Shown: piece after piece, positions 35,011-43,186 of the stretch
How positions within the stretch are numbered: position 1 is the stretch's first letter
Layout: every line of letters begins with the position of its first letter
NCBI GenBank assembly: GCA_963795805.1
Contig: CAWCIV010000002.1
Span: forward strand, 186,001 to 250,000
Direction: 5' to 3'
DNA: 64,000 bases
Origin: JALYYC01 sp963795805
Lineage (GTDB): Bacteria; Chloroflexota; Dormibacteria; CF-121
Notes under the pieces: model-generated
Databases searched by the model: none
The model's input: only the letters and a program-made list of their open reading frames with translations
Told to the model about the DNA's origin: nothing
Made by a program: the position numbers and the translations under genes

Positions 35011-36047
35011 AGCTGAAAACTCGGCTGCGTCAAGCCGCGTTGGTGGCGCTGTTGCTCGCTTTGATGTGGGTGGCAGGGCTCGCAGGCGCGAATATTTCAG
35101 GACTTCATTCCCTTACGACCAGTGTCGACGGATTGACGCTCGCCGACTACCATGCCGACCCGCTGGCCGACCAGGCCCTGGCTCCGCTCACCGCCAGGGT
35201 CTCCGCGGACGCGTTTCGCGATGCGCTCGGCGCTGAGACACCTGGGCACGGGTCATGGTATGGAGGCCCGACGGGCGGTGCGCTCCTGGCGATGGGGCCA
35301 ACGCCGACCGCGAGCCCATCCGCACCCTCGTCAACCGCGACGAGTCCAACCCCGCGACCGTTCGTGACGCCGGGTGCCTCGCCGACTGGCTCTCCGACCG
35401 CGGTGCCGTCAGCTGGGACCGGGGCCTCCGCCGCACCATCCTCCGCTCCCTCCGCCGGTGCGACGCCCACACCGAGCACAACCCCGAGCCCATCAATTTC
35501 GGCGACTCCCACCGCGTCGCCCATGCCAACGCCTACTCCTTCATCGGTGCCGACGGCGACTCCTGGCCCCACGCCGACTCCGACGCCCACACCGACACCG
35601 ACTCCGACGCCCACACCGACACCGGCTCCCACGCCAACACCGACTCCTGCGCCAACACCGACTCCTGCGCCAACTCCAACCCCGTCCCCAACGCCTGCTC
35701 CAACTCCCACGCCGACTCCATCGAATACCTATGTCGTCCCAACCGGCACGACATACAACGGCAACCTCACGGTGTCGGGCCAGTCGGTGATCATCAACGG
35801 AACGGTGACGGGTGACATCCACGTTTCAGGCGGCACCTTGACCATCAATGGAACGGCCGGGCACGACGTTGTCGTCTCCGGCGGCAACGTGCGGGTCAAC
35901 GGGACCGTCCAGAACGACCTCAGCGTCCAAAACGGCAACCTGACTCTGGCCTCATCCAGCTGGGTGGGCCATAACGTCAACCTGACGAGTGGGCAGCTAA
36001 CCCGCCAACCAGGCTCGTATGTGGGCGGCACGGTGACGGTTCGTTGA
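35007..36047 (+). CDS. Secreted Pro/Thr-rich protein with bactofilin-like beta-helix domain
   Basis: ~346 residues from the GTG overlapping the HD-GYP stop. A signal-type helix (AALVALLLALMWVAGLAGA) is followed by a Ser/Pro/Thr-rich linker (~90-240) with long (TP)n runs, and a C-terminal domain of short repeats (GTTYNGNLTVSGQSVIING, GDIHVSGGTLTING, HDVVVSGGNVRVNG) that looks like a bactofilin/polymer-forming right-handed beta-helix. It may extend from the cell surface or polymerise. Coupled translation with an HD-GYP enzyme suggests c-di-GMP-linked envelope or adhesion function, which is inference. Confidence 0.72.
   Translation: MKLKTRLRQAALVALLLALMWVAGLAGANISGLHSLTTSVDGLTLADYHADPLADQALAPLTARVSADAFRDALGAETPGHGSWYGGPTGGALLAMGPTPTASPSAPSSTATSPTPRPFVTPGASPTGSPTAVPSAGTGASAAPSSAPSAGATPTPSTTPSPSISATPTASPMPTPTPSSVPTATPGPTPTPTPTPTPTPTPTPTPAPTPTPTPAPTPTPAPTPTPSPTPAPTPTPTPSNTYVVPTGTTYNGNLTVSGQSVIINGTVTGDIHVSGGTLTINGTAGHDVVVSGGNVRVNGTVQNDLSVQNGNLTLASSSWVGHNVNLTSGQLTRQPGSYVGGTVTVR
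35285..35720 (+). repeat. Low-complexity Pro/Thr codon repeat tract
   Basis: Degenerate ACSCCSACS-type hexamer repeats encode the Pro/Thr/Ser-rich linker. The tract is slippage-prone and may vary in length between strains. Confidence 0.75.
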
Positions 36048-36052
36048 CCCGG

Positions 36053-36757
36053 TTAGCAACCTGCTAGCTGCGGAAGGGCAGAGCTGGATAGGACGCTGAC
36101 TGTCATCGGTACGCTCATTTCCGTTACCCCGCTCATCGCACGGGTGATGGCGAGAGCATCGCCGTTCAGCACGGGTCCGAGCACGCGGTTCGGCACCTCA
36201 GTCGTGGCGCCGCTCCGCAGATCCACCAGGTAATCCGCCGACGAGCCAACCGCCCCAATCAAGGTCGAGCCGATCGACCAGACATCGGCGTAGTCCGAGG
36301 CCCGTAAGAGGATCCGCGGCTGCGATCCCGGTTGCCAGAACCATAGATCCCTGACCAACGGCCCGCCGCTCCAGGCGAGCTTGCCGGGAGCACCGACGAC
36401 GAAATGGACATCCCGTACCGAGCTCAGCTCGGCGGGCAAGGAAATGAGCTTGCCGGTGATGGCCGAGGCAGCATGAAACCTCAGATCCCCGGTCGCCTGT
36501 GCCCAAATCACCATTGGCCACGAGAAGGTCGCATACCAGGCCGAGGCATCCAGACGGTGGTCGCTCCCCGAGGCCAGGTCGAAAAGATGAAGCTGGCGAG
36601 TGGCGAGGTTGTGGAAGACGTGATCGTGGCCTGGGGCCAAGAGGTCGTTAGTGTTGCGGGCAAGGAGCCGCGGGCGTCGCCGCTGCATGCGGCTGTCGAT
36701 GTCGTTGATCGATCCTATAACGATGGGGGTCGTTAGCCAGGACACCGGACCGGCCAT
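36053..36757 (-). CDS. Beta-propeller-like protein, probably 5'-truncated
   Basis: 234 residues with a repeated strand pattern (HVFHNLATRQLHLFDLASG, LWFWQPGSQPRILLRAS, YLVDLRSGATTEV) suggesting part of a beta-propeller. Unlike the other propeller-like proteins of the region it has no signal peptide or lipobox, and its start lies ~70 bp from an att-like core and a recombinase remnant. I infer that recombination removed its 5' end; it could also be a cytoplasmic protein. It lacks the WADD-x-x-H-x-C motif of the local lipoprotein family. Confidence 0.5.
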   Translation of the reverse strand: MAGPVSWLTTPIVIGSINDIDSRMQRRRPRLLARNTNDLLAPGHDHVFHNLATRQLHLFDLASGSDHRLDASAWYATFSWPMVIWAQATGDLRFHAASAITGKLISLPAELSSVRDVHFVVGAPGKLAWSGGPLVRDLWFWQPGSQPRILLRASDYADVWSIGSTLIGAVGSSADYLVDLRSGATTEVPNRVLGPVLNGDALAITRAMSGVTEMSVPMTVSVLSSSALPQLAGC

Positions 36758-36762
36758 CTCTA

Positions 36763-36826
36763 CCGATGGCTTCTTATTAATCCGCAGCCGACATTTCGCT
36801 CAGCCCGGTTCAAAACATGTTTTGAG
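36763..36826 (+). pseudogene. Short 3' remnant of a serine-recombinase-like gene
   Basis: This stretch encodes NPQPTFRSARFKTCF, closely similar to the C-terminal end NPAFRIRSARFKNLF of the larger recombinase remnant at 45398-45775, and is directly followed by the TGGTGTCCCC core in both places. It marks the right end of an element ending here. Only the last ~20 codons survive. Confidence 0.5.
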
Positions 36827-36836
36827 TGGTGTCCCC
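36827..36836 (+). repeat. att-like core, copy 1
   Basis: TGGTGTCCCC equals the CCA-plus-acceptor end of tRNA-Arg(CCG) at 47296-47305. Left flank is the recombinase remnant; right arm (36837-36870) is a diverged copy of the arm shared with copies 2-4 (CCGTACAGTTATGAACTCC here). The 360-bp gap between genes holds this site and three phased heptamers. Confidence 0.6.
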
Positions 36837-36890
36837 CACCGTACAGTTATGAACTCCACCTGCCCACCGAGATGAACACCTGGCGTTTTA

Positions 36891-36919
36891 GCGGACGCTG
36901 AGCGGACGGTCCGCGGACG
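36891..36919 (+). repeat. Three GCGGACG heptamers, 11-bp period
   Basis: GCGGACG at 36891, 36902 and 36913, each separated by 4 bp, placing them on one DNA face ~55 bp from att-like copy 1. Same array occurs beside copies 2 and 3. Confidence 0.55.
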
Positions 36920-37116
36920 CACGCCGAACGCCATCCTCACCTTCAGCCTCCGCTCACGTTCCGCCGCTCAGCACGGTATGCCGGACCTTCCCAATCAACT
37001 TCGCGTTCGCGTGCCAATAGCAGATGCATCGTTCCGAGCGAAACCTTGTGGGGGTGTTCGACGTTGAGACTGTTATCAAACGTGATACCAGTGCATAAGC
37101 CAGACGGGAGTGGACG

Positions 37117-38187
37117 ATGAATCGCTATGTTTGTCGGGCGGCCGTGGGGACGATGGTGATCCTGATCGCTGCCTGCGGTGGTCGGCCGACGGGCAACCCA
37201 CCCCATACCACGGCAACTCCGCCTCCGTCCTCTCCCCCGTCGAGGGGGCAGCCGCTGATCTGGTACAGCCCGTCCTCAGGCCAGATGGTGGCGCTCGATT
37301 GGAACGGGAAGCACGCCGGGCAGCTTGCCCTCAGCGCCTACAACCAGACACCGGACGGATCGAAGTTATCGGATCTGGGAGGCGAGGTCTACGACGTGAC
37401 GGGCAACCTGGTCGGGCACACGGACCTAACAAAGGGACCCGGCCCCGTCTGGGCGGACGACAGCAATCACTGGTGCACCTTCGTAGCGGCGGGAACCACC
37501 TATGGGCAGGAGGGAGCGCAGAAGATCTGGCTCAAGGACCCGACCGGAGGCGCACGCGCCATCGCGACATATGGCACGGTAACCGGCAATGCTGGACCAG
37601 AGATCCTCGCCTGCAGCCCCAGCGTCGACCGAGTGGTGGTGGCGCAGCGCGCGTTCGCGTGGGTCACCGACGTCTCGGTCTTCAAGTTGTCGACCGGCGC
37701 CCGGGTCTTCCAGCACAGCTATCCCGCGCAGGAGATGGCTCGAGTAATGGCCTCCCGCGACGGCATGTTCCTGGTTGAGGATCGAAGCGTGTCAGGCAAT
37801 ACGGGCGAGCCGGGGGGCGGGACGGTCATCCGCAGCCTGACCGATGGCCAGTTGCTGGCCCAGTTCGCGAGCCTGAGCATCATCGGGTTTTCGTGGGACG
37901 GCTCGGTGGCGCTCACCATCAGCGACACGAGTCGAACCGTCGCCGCGATCCTGTGGCGCACGAATGTCGCGACCTGGTCAACGCCCTACCCGGCCGATTG
38001 GCCGCAGGGCAAGCCGGTAGTGGTATCGGTCCTGGGCCGCCCCAACGGCTCCGACTTGGCAGTGGCCATCTATAGAGGGAGCACCCCGAGCAATCAGGGC
38101 GTCGACATCTGGTTGGTCACCGGACAGCACGGACGGCGGATTCTGAGCGGCCCGATCGTCCCGGGCTTCAGCACCAGCTTCTTCTAA
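37117..38187 (+). CDS. Propeller-like lipoprotein, WADD-H-C family
   Basis: 356 residues. Signal peptide with lipobox LIAACG, a Pro/Ser/Thr-rich linker, then a repeated-strand domain likely to be a beta-propeller. Family motifs shared with the genes at 40513, 41981 and 44072: WADDSNHWC, ILACSPSVDRVVVAQ, MASRDGMFLVE and GFSWDGS. The two conserved Cys may form a disulfide. GGGAGT precedes the ATG. It is the single intact cargo gene of the unit between att-like copies 1 and 2. Function unknown; extracellular binding or sensing is plausible. Confidence 0.7.
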   Translation: MNRYVCRAAVGTMVILIAACGGRPTGNPPHTTATPPPSSPPSRGQPLIWYSPSSGQMVALDWNGKHAGQLALSAYNQTPDGSKLSDLGGEVYDVTGNLVGHTDLTKGPGPVWADDSNHWCTFVAAGTTYGQEGAQKIWLKDPTGGARAIATYGTVTGNAGPEILACSPSVDRVVVAQRAFAWVTDVSVFKLSTGARVFQHSYPAQEMARVMASRDGMFLVEDRSVSGNTGEPGGGTVIRSLTDGQLLAQFASLSIIGFSWDGSVALTISDTSRTVAAILWRTNVATWSTPYPADWPQGKPVVVSVLGRPNGSDLAVAIYRGSTPSNQGVDIWLVTGQHGRRILSGPIVPGFSTSFF

Positions 38188-38278
38188 CAAACTGGCTGCC
38201 GGGCGGCGATACCGCCATCGTCACGAGCTTCGGCCAAACGAGGGTCGTCCGAGCCCGCCCGATATCGGTCAAAGCCAT

Positions 38279-38378
38279 CCGGGACCAGTTCCAGTAACCG
38301 CACCTGGGCCGGCTGGGTGCAAGGCGTGACGCCGAGCTTGTGAAATATCTTCATCAAGCTTGCCCGGAGGTGATGTTC
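38279..38378 (-). pseudogene. Possible LuxR-type helix-turn-helix remnant
   Basis: The minus strand encodes HHLRASLMKIFHKLGVTPCTQ, resembling the recognition-helix end of LuxR-family regulators (HL...IFxKLGVxxRTQ). No start, receiver domain or complete HTH is present. It is part of the 480-bp gene-free stretch before att-like copy 2. The match is short, so this is tentative. Confidence 0.3.
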
Positions 38379-38447
38379 CGGAGCCTGATTCGTTGTAGAG
38401 GCCGAAGTTTTTCTGGGAAACAGCCGATCCCTGACACCCGGAGGGGG

Positions 38448-38457
38448 TGGTGTCCCC
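38448..38457 (+). repeat. att-like core, copy 2
   Basis: TGGTGTCCCC followed by the shared right arm (AACCGTACAAGTTATGAACT, then a CCGCCTGCC-like stretch to ~38510). Left flank is unlike copies 1, 3 and 4. Confidence 0.6.
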
Positions 38458-38522
38458 AACCGTACAAGTTATGAACTCCGCCTGCCGCCCGAGATGAGCG
38501 CTTGGTATCGGCGGTCGGTCCA

Positions 38523-38540
38523 CCGGACGGTCGGCGGACG
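38523..38540 (+). repeat. Two CGGACG heptamers, 11-bp period
   Basis: CCGGACG at 38523 and GCGGACG at 38534, 66 bp after att-like copy 2; shorter version of the arrays by copies 1 and 3. Confidence 0.45.
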
Positions 38541-38606
38541 CCTACCTAGAGCCGCCGAGCTCGTTAGAGTCAAGCTGCGATCCTCCAACGCTCCGCGGGC
38601 GGGCTC

Positions 38607-38632
38607 GGAACCTTTTCGAGCGGTAGATCGTC
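38607..38632 (+). promoter_or_regulatory. ECF-type promoter upstream of the small secreted protein gene
   Basis: GGAAC (38607-38611), 17-bp spacer, CGTC (38629-38632). The segment GGAACCTTTTCG closely matches GGAACCTTTCGG at 30489, pointing to the same sigma factor. Confidence 0.6.
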
Positions 38633-38665
38633 TATATAAGGGATGACAACGGACGCTCGGGGCCG

Positions 38666-39067
38666 ATGAAGAGTCGCGTGTCCGTATCGATTGCTCTCCT
38701 GGCCATGACGTTCCTCGCTTTGGGAATCATCGGCTTTGGTCCCCTCACCCCGGTGATTCACCCGCCAGTACCGATCGCTGAGAACGGCGGGGTTACGGAA
38801 GTGGACCTTATTCCAGCGCCCGAGGGCCCACCGCTGGCCTTCAGACGCGTTGCGACGACGGCCGGGGGTGTCCGCCCCCTTTCCCCAGCGGAGCGGTTCA
38901 TCCCGGATCCCCTGCCGGCGCCCCTGTTTCAGTGGCTGTGTGACCGAGGCGGCAACATGGTAGTCATCCTCGGCAACGGTAAGCAGGTGATATACGGACC
39001 CTGCTATCGGCCAGCTTCCATTAACCGCCTCTGGGCAGAACTGGCTCCGCCGGGTCCAGCTGGATAG
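38666..39067 (+). CDS. Small secreted or membrane-anchored protein
   Basis: 133 residues with an N-terminal hydrophobic helix (VSIALLAMTFLALGIIGFG) and a Pro-rich exported part with two Cys (QWLCDRGG and YGPCYRP) that may pair. No family recognised. The ECF-type promoter 34 bp upstream supports expression. First gene of the long unit between att-like copies 2 and 3. Confidence 0.5.
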   Translation: MKSRVSVSIALLAMTFLALGIIGFGPLTPVIHPPVPIAENGGVTEVDLIPAPEGPPLAFRRVATTAGGVRPLSPAERFIPDPLPAPLFQWLCDRGGNMVVILGNGKQVIYGPCYRPASINRLWAELAPPGPAG

Positions 39068-39296
39068 GCTCTTGTCCCGGGTGCGGTGCAAGGACGGGTT
39101 CCCTGCCCAGAGCGCGGCCTTGCCTCGGGAGAGCCCGCCTTCCCGAAGCCGGATCAAGAAACCCCAGGCCTTGCTTCGGTGACAGCCCGACATCTTTGGG
39201 TGCTCCCGATGTCCAGCGTTTTGTCCTAAAGGTCCGTGAGCTAGAGTCTCAATTCCGACGGCACAATCGGGTCCATTACACAAAGGGCGAGGGTTC

Positions 39297-39662
39297 ATGA
39301 AAGCGTCAGAATTTTTCGACAGCGTGCTCGACGACCGAATTAGGAGTGCGAGTGGCGTCTTGGCTGAGGCGGACCGATTTCCATTCAGAGACCGGCTGAA
39401 GGAGGACCTTGTGGCGGAGATCGCGTTGTACTCGAACCTAAAGAGGCTGATCGCGACCGGCGTACCACCACCACCGGCATCTCTCCCTGTTGATTCTCAA
39501 ATCGTCATGAGTCTTCGGACCATGATTGACCTTTGGAGAGACCGCATCCTGAACGAGGCAGACGACCTGCCAATTCTTGAAACCGAGAAACAAGCGCTAC
39601 GGGATACCATCAAGACCGGCGAGTCGTTGCGGCACTATCTTGACTCCTACCCTGCCCGTTGA
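39297..39662 (+). CDS. Hypothetical helical cytoplasmic protein
   Basis: 121 residues, mostly helical and charged (LDDRIRSASGVLAEADRFP, LKEDLVAEIALYSNLKRL), no signal or membrane segment. GCGAGGG lies ~3-8 nt before the ATG. Codon use is less GC-rich than the neighbours, consistent with acquired DNA. No family recognised. Confidence 0.5.
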   Translation: MKASEFFDSVLDDRIRSASGVLAEADRFPFRDRLKEDLVAEIALYSNLKRLIATGVPPPPASLPVDSQIVMSLRTMIDLWRDRILNEADDLPILETEKQALRDTIKTGESLRHYLDSYPAR

Positions 39663-39715
39663 CTGCAATCGGTTCATAACTGCCCCCGCCTTGGTTGCCC
39701 GGCCGCGGGCCAAGG

Positions 39716-40390
39716 CTAACCGGTCACCGCCTTGAAGATAAGCACATACGAGAAATCGGTTCCATCCACCTGCCACGCGTAGCAACCAGGAGCCTTCACG
39801 AAAGTGCCGCCCGGTGCTTGCCTATATCCGTCCGAGCCTTCATTGATTGTGGATCCAGGCGGAATGATCAAGTGCCCGATCAAAGGCTGCTCGCCAAATC
39901 CGACCGGCCCTTGCCCATCGATCCTTGCGCCACGAACCAAGACTGCGCCGGCATAGCTGGGAAGCGTGAACCACAAGGTCTTAGTCCCGTACCAGCCGTC
40001 TGCCCGCTCTGCCACGAGGGAGGTCGCCGCGATTAGGGGTTCCACAGGTCCGGTACCAAGGGCCACGCCAGCAAAAGCTTCCGTGCTCACACGATGGTCC
40101 GACGTGGTCGGACAAACTTCGCTGGACGTGACCTGCGGTAGGCGAAGCGGGCGAATAACACTAGTCGGAAATGATTGTGAGCAGGTAGCGTCCTGCAGTT
40201 GAGGCGCACAGCTGCAAACCGAAGCCTCAAGCTCGCAGACCTGCCTATAGTCCATCGGCGTGGGCAACGGCGTCAGGTTAGAAACCGGCGTCCGACTAAG
40301 GCTTGCCGTTGGCCTGGTGGTTACCAACTGCTGCGAGCACCCGACCAAAACAAGAGAGACGAACGCAGCTACGACGGAAGGATGCCTCAT
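39716..40390 (-). CDS. Cys-rich lipoprotein of unknown function
   Basis: ~224 residues from the ATG at 40390, which places a signal peptide and lipobox (VSLVLVGCS) at the start; a longer frame adds unrelated residues. The N-terminal mature part is Cys-rich (QVCELEASVCSCAPQLQDATC). The C-terminal half (WYGTKTLWFTLPSYAGAVLVRG ... GCYAWQVDGTDFSYVLIF) looks like a small beta domain seen in several uncharacterised lipoproteins. It is not a clear member of the WADD-H-C family. Confidence 0.6.
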   Translation of the reverse strand: MRHPSVVAAFVSLVLVGCSQQLVTTRPTASLSRTPVSNLTPLPTPMDYRQVCELEASVCSCAPQLQDATCSQSFPTSVIRPLRLPQVTSSEVCPTTSDHRVSTEAFAGVALGTGPVEPLIAATSLVAERADGWYGTKTLWFTLPSYAGAVLVRGARIDGQGPVGFGEQPLIGHLIIPPGSTINEGSDGYRQAPGGTFVKAPGCYAWQVDGTDFSYVLIFKAVTG

Positions 40391-40512
40391 TGCCTGACGT
40401 AATTGTTTCCGAAGAACATGGTCTTTGCCCCATTCTCGGGCGTCAAGGTATAAGCCAGAATCTGCCAACTGGTTTCAACTCGACGGGACGAGATGTCTTT
40501 GACATAAACGTG

Positions 40513-41679
40513 CTAGAGACCGAATGGGACTTCCACGGACCGTGCGATTTCGAAGGCGTCACCCGTATCCCCAACGATGTAGAGGTCGCAACCAAAGGCG
40601 TGGCGCGTACTAGGGACGCATACCACCATGTTCTGGCTATCGGGGCGTGCAAACCCGCCGCTCGGGAAGCCAGCGAGTTGCCGGATAATTCGCTGGGATC
40701 GCCAATCAACGATCGCACTGTTCCCCGCCTTCTCGGTTAAAACCCTCGAGCCGTCCCAAGAGAAGGCCGTGACCTGGGCGCTCTCAAAGGTAGCGACCAC
40801 CTGTTGAGTCAGCAAGTCACGGACCGTAATGGAATGGGGAGTAGCCGTGCCATCGGCCGCGAACTGCTCGGCGACGTACCGGCCGTCTCTTGATGCAACC
40901 AGCCAGATCGCATCTTTCGGATCGGTCGGCGCTGTGAAGCTCCGTCCGTATGCGTGGGTACTTAACTGCTGTCCATCTAAGAGCTGAAGCACCTTGATGA
41001 CGCCGTTCACCTCGTCCAAGATCACTGCGCGGTTGGCTTTCGCGCTGCAGGCGAGGATGTGGGGTCCCTTGACAATCGGGACGGGCGCCGGTCCGTGGTT
41101 AGAGCCAGCTAGCACGGGCGGCAATATCCGGGTGATGGCCCCGACGACGCCGATCGTTCGCGATTCCGTTCCAGGAATATCCTCAATTAACAGGCCTTGG
41201 CCAGCAGGTAGGTCTTCGCGCACCGAGTCCCGGATGTAGCAAAGGTGCCGATTATCGTCCGCCCACAGTGCCTCGCGCCCCCAAATCGTTGTGTAGCGAG
41301 CAAGGACGGCATTGTCCGATGCGAGGGTGATGAATGGTTCATTCTGGCCGTTGAACGAAGGACTGATTGGAAAATCAAAGACGAGAAGCCGCGAACCATC
41401 AGGAGATTGGCGCTCGGGCCGCGGGCGGGGTAACTCTCGCTGCAGCCGGCCACCCCAATCGACTGCGCACGTCGAATTGGCCGAGGCGTCATATGGAGTC
41501 ACGTAAATGAGATCGGTTAACGTCGCGTTCACCGACATCGGGAGGACCGTGCACTTATAAGTCAGATGGGCAAGCGGAGAAGGATTCGTGATCAGCTGCG
41601 AAGGCTGATCGGTGGACGCTCGGCACGCAGTCAGACTAAGGGTCACGAGGAGCAGGCCGAGCGCGCGCCCTTTCTCCAC
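40513..41679 (-). CDS. Propeller-like lipoprotein, WADD-H-C family
   Basis: 388 residues from the GTG at 41679, giving a signal peptide with lipobox LSLTAC. Family motifs: SPDGSRLLVFD, LWADDNRHLCYI, ILACSAKANRAVILD, VASRDGRYVAEQ and AFSWDGS. The GTG start is supported by an ECF-type promoter (GGAAC-N16-CGTC) whose -10 ends 8 nt upstream. The longer frame to 41916 lacks homology. Paralogue of 37117, 41981 and 44072. Probably a surface-exposed beta-propeller of unknown ligand. Confidence 0.7.
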   Translation of the reverse strand: MEKGRALGLLLVTLSLTACRASTDQPSQLITNPSPLAHLTYKCTVLPMSVNATLTDLIYVTPYDASANSTCAVDWGGRLQRELPRPRPERQSPDGSRLLVFDFPISPSFNGQNEPFITLASDNAVLARYTTIWGREALWADDNRHLCYIRDSVREDLPAGQGLLIEDIPGTESRTIGVVGAITRILPPVLAGSNHGPAPVPIVKGPHILACSAKANRAVILDEVNGVIKVLQLLDGQQLSTHAYGRSFTAPTDPKDAIWLVASRDGRYVAEQFAADGTATPHSITVRDLLTQQVVATFESAQVTAFSWDGSRVLTEKAGNSAIVDWRSQRIIRQLAGFPSGGFARPDSQNMVVCVPSTRHAFGCDLYIVGDTGDAFEIARSVEVPFGL

Positions 41680-41980
41680 GCTACAAAGACGTCGATTCGG
41701 ACGAAAAGTTCCGTTAGTCCTTCGAGCGCGACCCCTAGGGCAGATCGATGGCCCAGATGCGATCGGCTTTGGGATGGGTGACGACTCGGAGTCCGCATTG
41801 CAGTGGGAGATTGCATCCCAGACCGGGCTGCTACGCGTATCACGGTCGATGGTCACAAGGGAAGTCACGTGGTCATCTTCCAGGTTGTGGGTATCGACTG
41901 ACGGTGATGCCGGCACGGGCGTGTCGGTCTGGGATACGCGGTGCTTGTTCTGTTGAGCCTTTGCTGGACTCGCGCCTCTC
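41680..41980. other. Intergenic stretch with one ECF promoter
   Basis: About 300 bp between two minus-strand genes. It holds the ECF-type promoter at 41688-41712; an open frame continues upstream from the lipoprotein but shows no recognisable protein. Nothing else seen. Confidence 0.5.
41688..41712 (-). promoter_or_regulatory. ECF-type promoter of the 40513-41679 lipoprotein gene
   Basis: On the minus strand GGAAC (41712-41708), 16-bp spacer, CGTC (41691-41688), followed 8 nt later by the GTG start. Confidence 0.6.
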
Positions 41981-43186
41981 CTACATGACGTCCGTTAGCA
42001 ATTTGACCGCTTTGCCATCGGCGCCGACAATGTAAAGGTTCCGCGGCGGAAATCCGCCCGCCTGAGGGTGCTGAGGATCGAGCAGCCAGACCGCAATCCG
42101 CTGTCCTCCGGGCTCGGGCATTGCATCGTAGTAACCGGCACCGGCCGGGCCGCTCCAGACAACGGCTCCGGTTCGCCAGTTGATGACCGATACCGGTCCG
42201 CCAGAGGCCTCCATCTGCACCGCCAGCGAACCGTCCCATGAGAACGCCTCCACGCGTCCCGCGACATGGCCCAAAACGGCGCCCGTCGTGCTGAATATCG
42301 TCGTCGTCGAACTCCCGGTCGCCTGGTTGTAGGTAATCTCCGCGATGTACTGGCCGTCGCTTGAGGCGCGTATGTCGCCACTGGGGCGCGTCCAGAGAAC
42401 CCGACCGGTCGAGAGTTGAACCACCCAGAATTGGACAGCGGTCCCGATACTCGTCCCCTGGGCGACAACAGCTCTGTCTTTGACGACCGAGCAGGCGACC
42501 ACGCCGGACGAGGCCTGATCGTACATATGAGCCACCTGGACGACATTCCGGGGCGCCTGGCCGACGGCGGTCACCTGTAAGGTCGCGGGCTCCCCGCCAG
42601 CTGGCGGCAACGCGGACTTCGAGACCATGCTGCAGTAGTGCTGGCCATCATCGGCCCACGTCCCGGGGAACCCCTTGGTGTTGACGGCTGGCGAGGCGAC
42701 GACCGCACCGGTGCGGTCCCGGATATAACCGGTGAATCCATACAACGTCCCGGCAGGATTTTGCACGAAGCCCCTTTCGATGTCAGGATTGGTCGCGACG
42801 CGGCCTCTGGCCGAGCCGCCCCAAGTAATGCCGTCGAGCTGCTGGTTGTCGACTGGATCACGGAACAGGATCACCGGCGTGGTCGCGGGCACCTTGAGCA
42901 GCTGGGACATCGGTGTCGGCGCGAGCGTCGACACGGGTGTGGGTGACGGATGAGACGTAACGTCGTTTTTCGGGTGGAGCCCGCGGATAACGACGGACAC
43001 CCCGATCGCCGAGGCCGCGACCAGCACGAGAGCGACCCCCGCGAGCGTCGGCCATAGTTGGCGGTTGACACGGCGCCGTTTCGCAATCACGTTGGCCTGG
43101 AGCGTCGCCGGCGGTTCGATTCCGTCCTTGAAGGCGGGTGCCAGCCGGCGCAGGCGCTCGTGCAGCTCGAGGTCTTGAGCGCTCAT
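41981..43186 (-). CDS. Membrane-anchored propeller-like anti-sigma candidate, WADD-H-C family
   Basis: 401 residues. A cytoplasmic N-terminus (~1-45, starting SAQDLELHERLRRLAPAFKDG), one membrane helix (TLAGVALVLVAASAIGVSVVI), a Pro/Thr linker, and an extracellular domain with the local family motifs TWADDGQHYCSM, VVACSVVKDRAVVAQ, ASSDGQYIAE and AFSWDGS. Its ATG overlaps the stop of the sigma factor gene (ATGA). Topology and coupling indicate an anti-sigma factor whose outer domain is a family propeller, so the soluble paralogues may be related sensors or decoys (inference). Confidence 0.72.
   Translation of the reverse strand: MSAQDLELHERLRRLAPAFKDGIEPPATLQANVIAKRRRVNRQLWPTLAGVALVLVAASAIGVSVVIRGLHPKNDVTSHPSPTPVSTLAPTPMSQLLKVPATTPVILFRDPVDNQQLDGITWGGSARGRVATNPDIERGFVQNPAGTLYGFTGYIRDRTGAVVASPAVNTKGFPGTWADDGQHYCSMVSKSALPPAGGEPATLQVTAVGQAPRNVVQVAHMYDQASSGVVACSVVKDRAVVAQGTSIGTAVQFWVVQLSTGRVLWTRPSGDIRASSDGQYIAEITYNQATGSSTTTIFSTTGAVLGHVAGRVEAFSWDGSLAVQMEASGGPVSVINWRTGAVVWSGPAGAGYYDAMPEPGGQRIAVWLLDPQHPQAGGFPPRNLYIVGADGKAVKLLTDVM

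Noticed and set aside
35285..35720. CRISPR-like or tandem repeat array
   Set aside because: The repeats are (Thr-Pro)n codons inside an open frame, without spacers.
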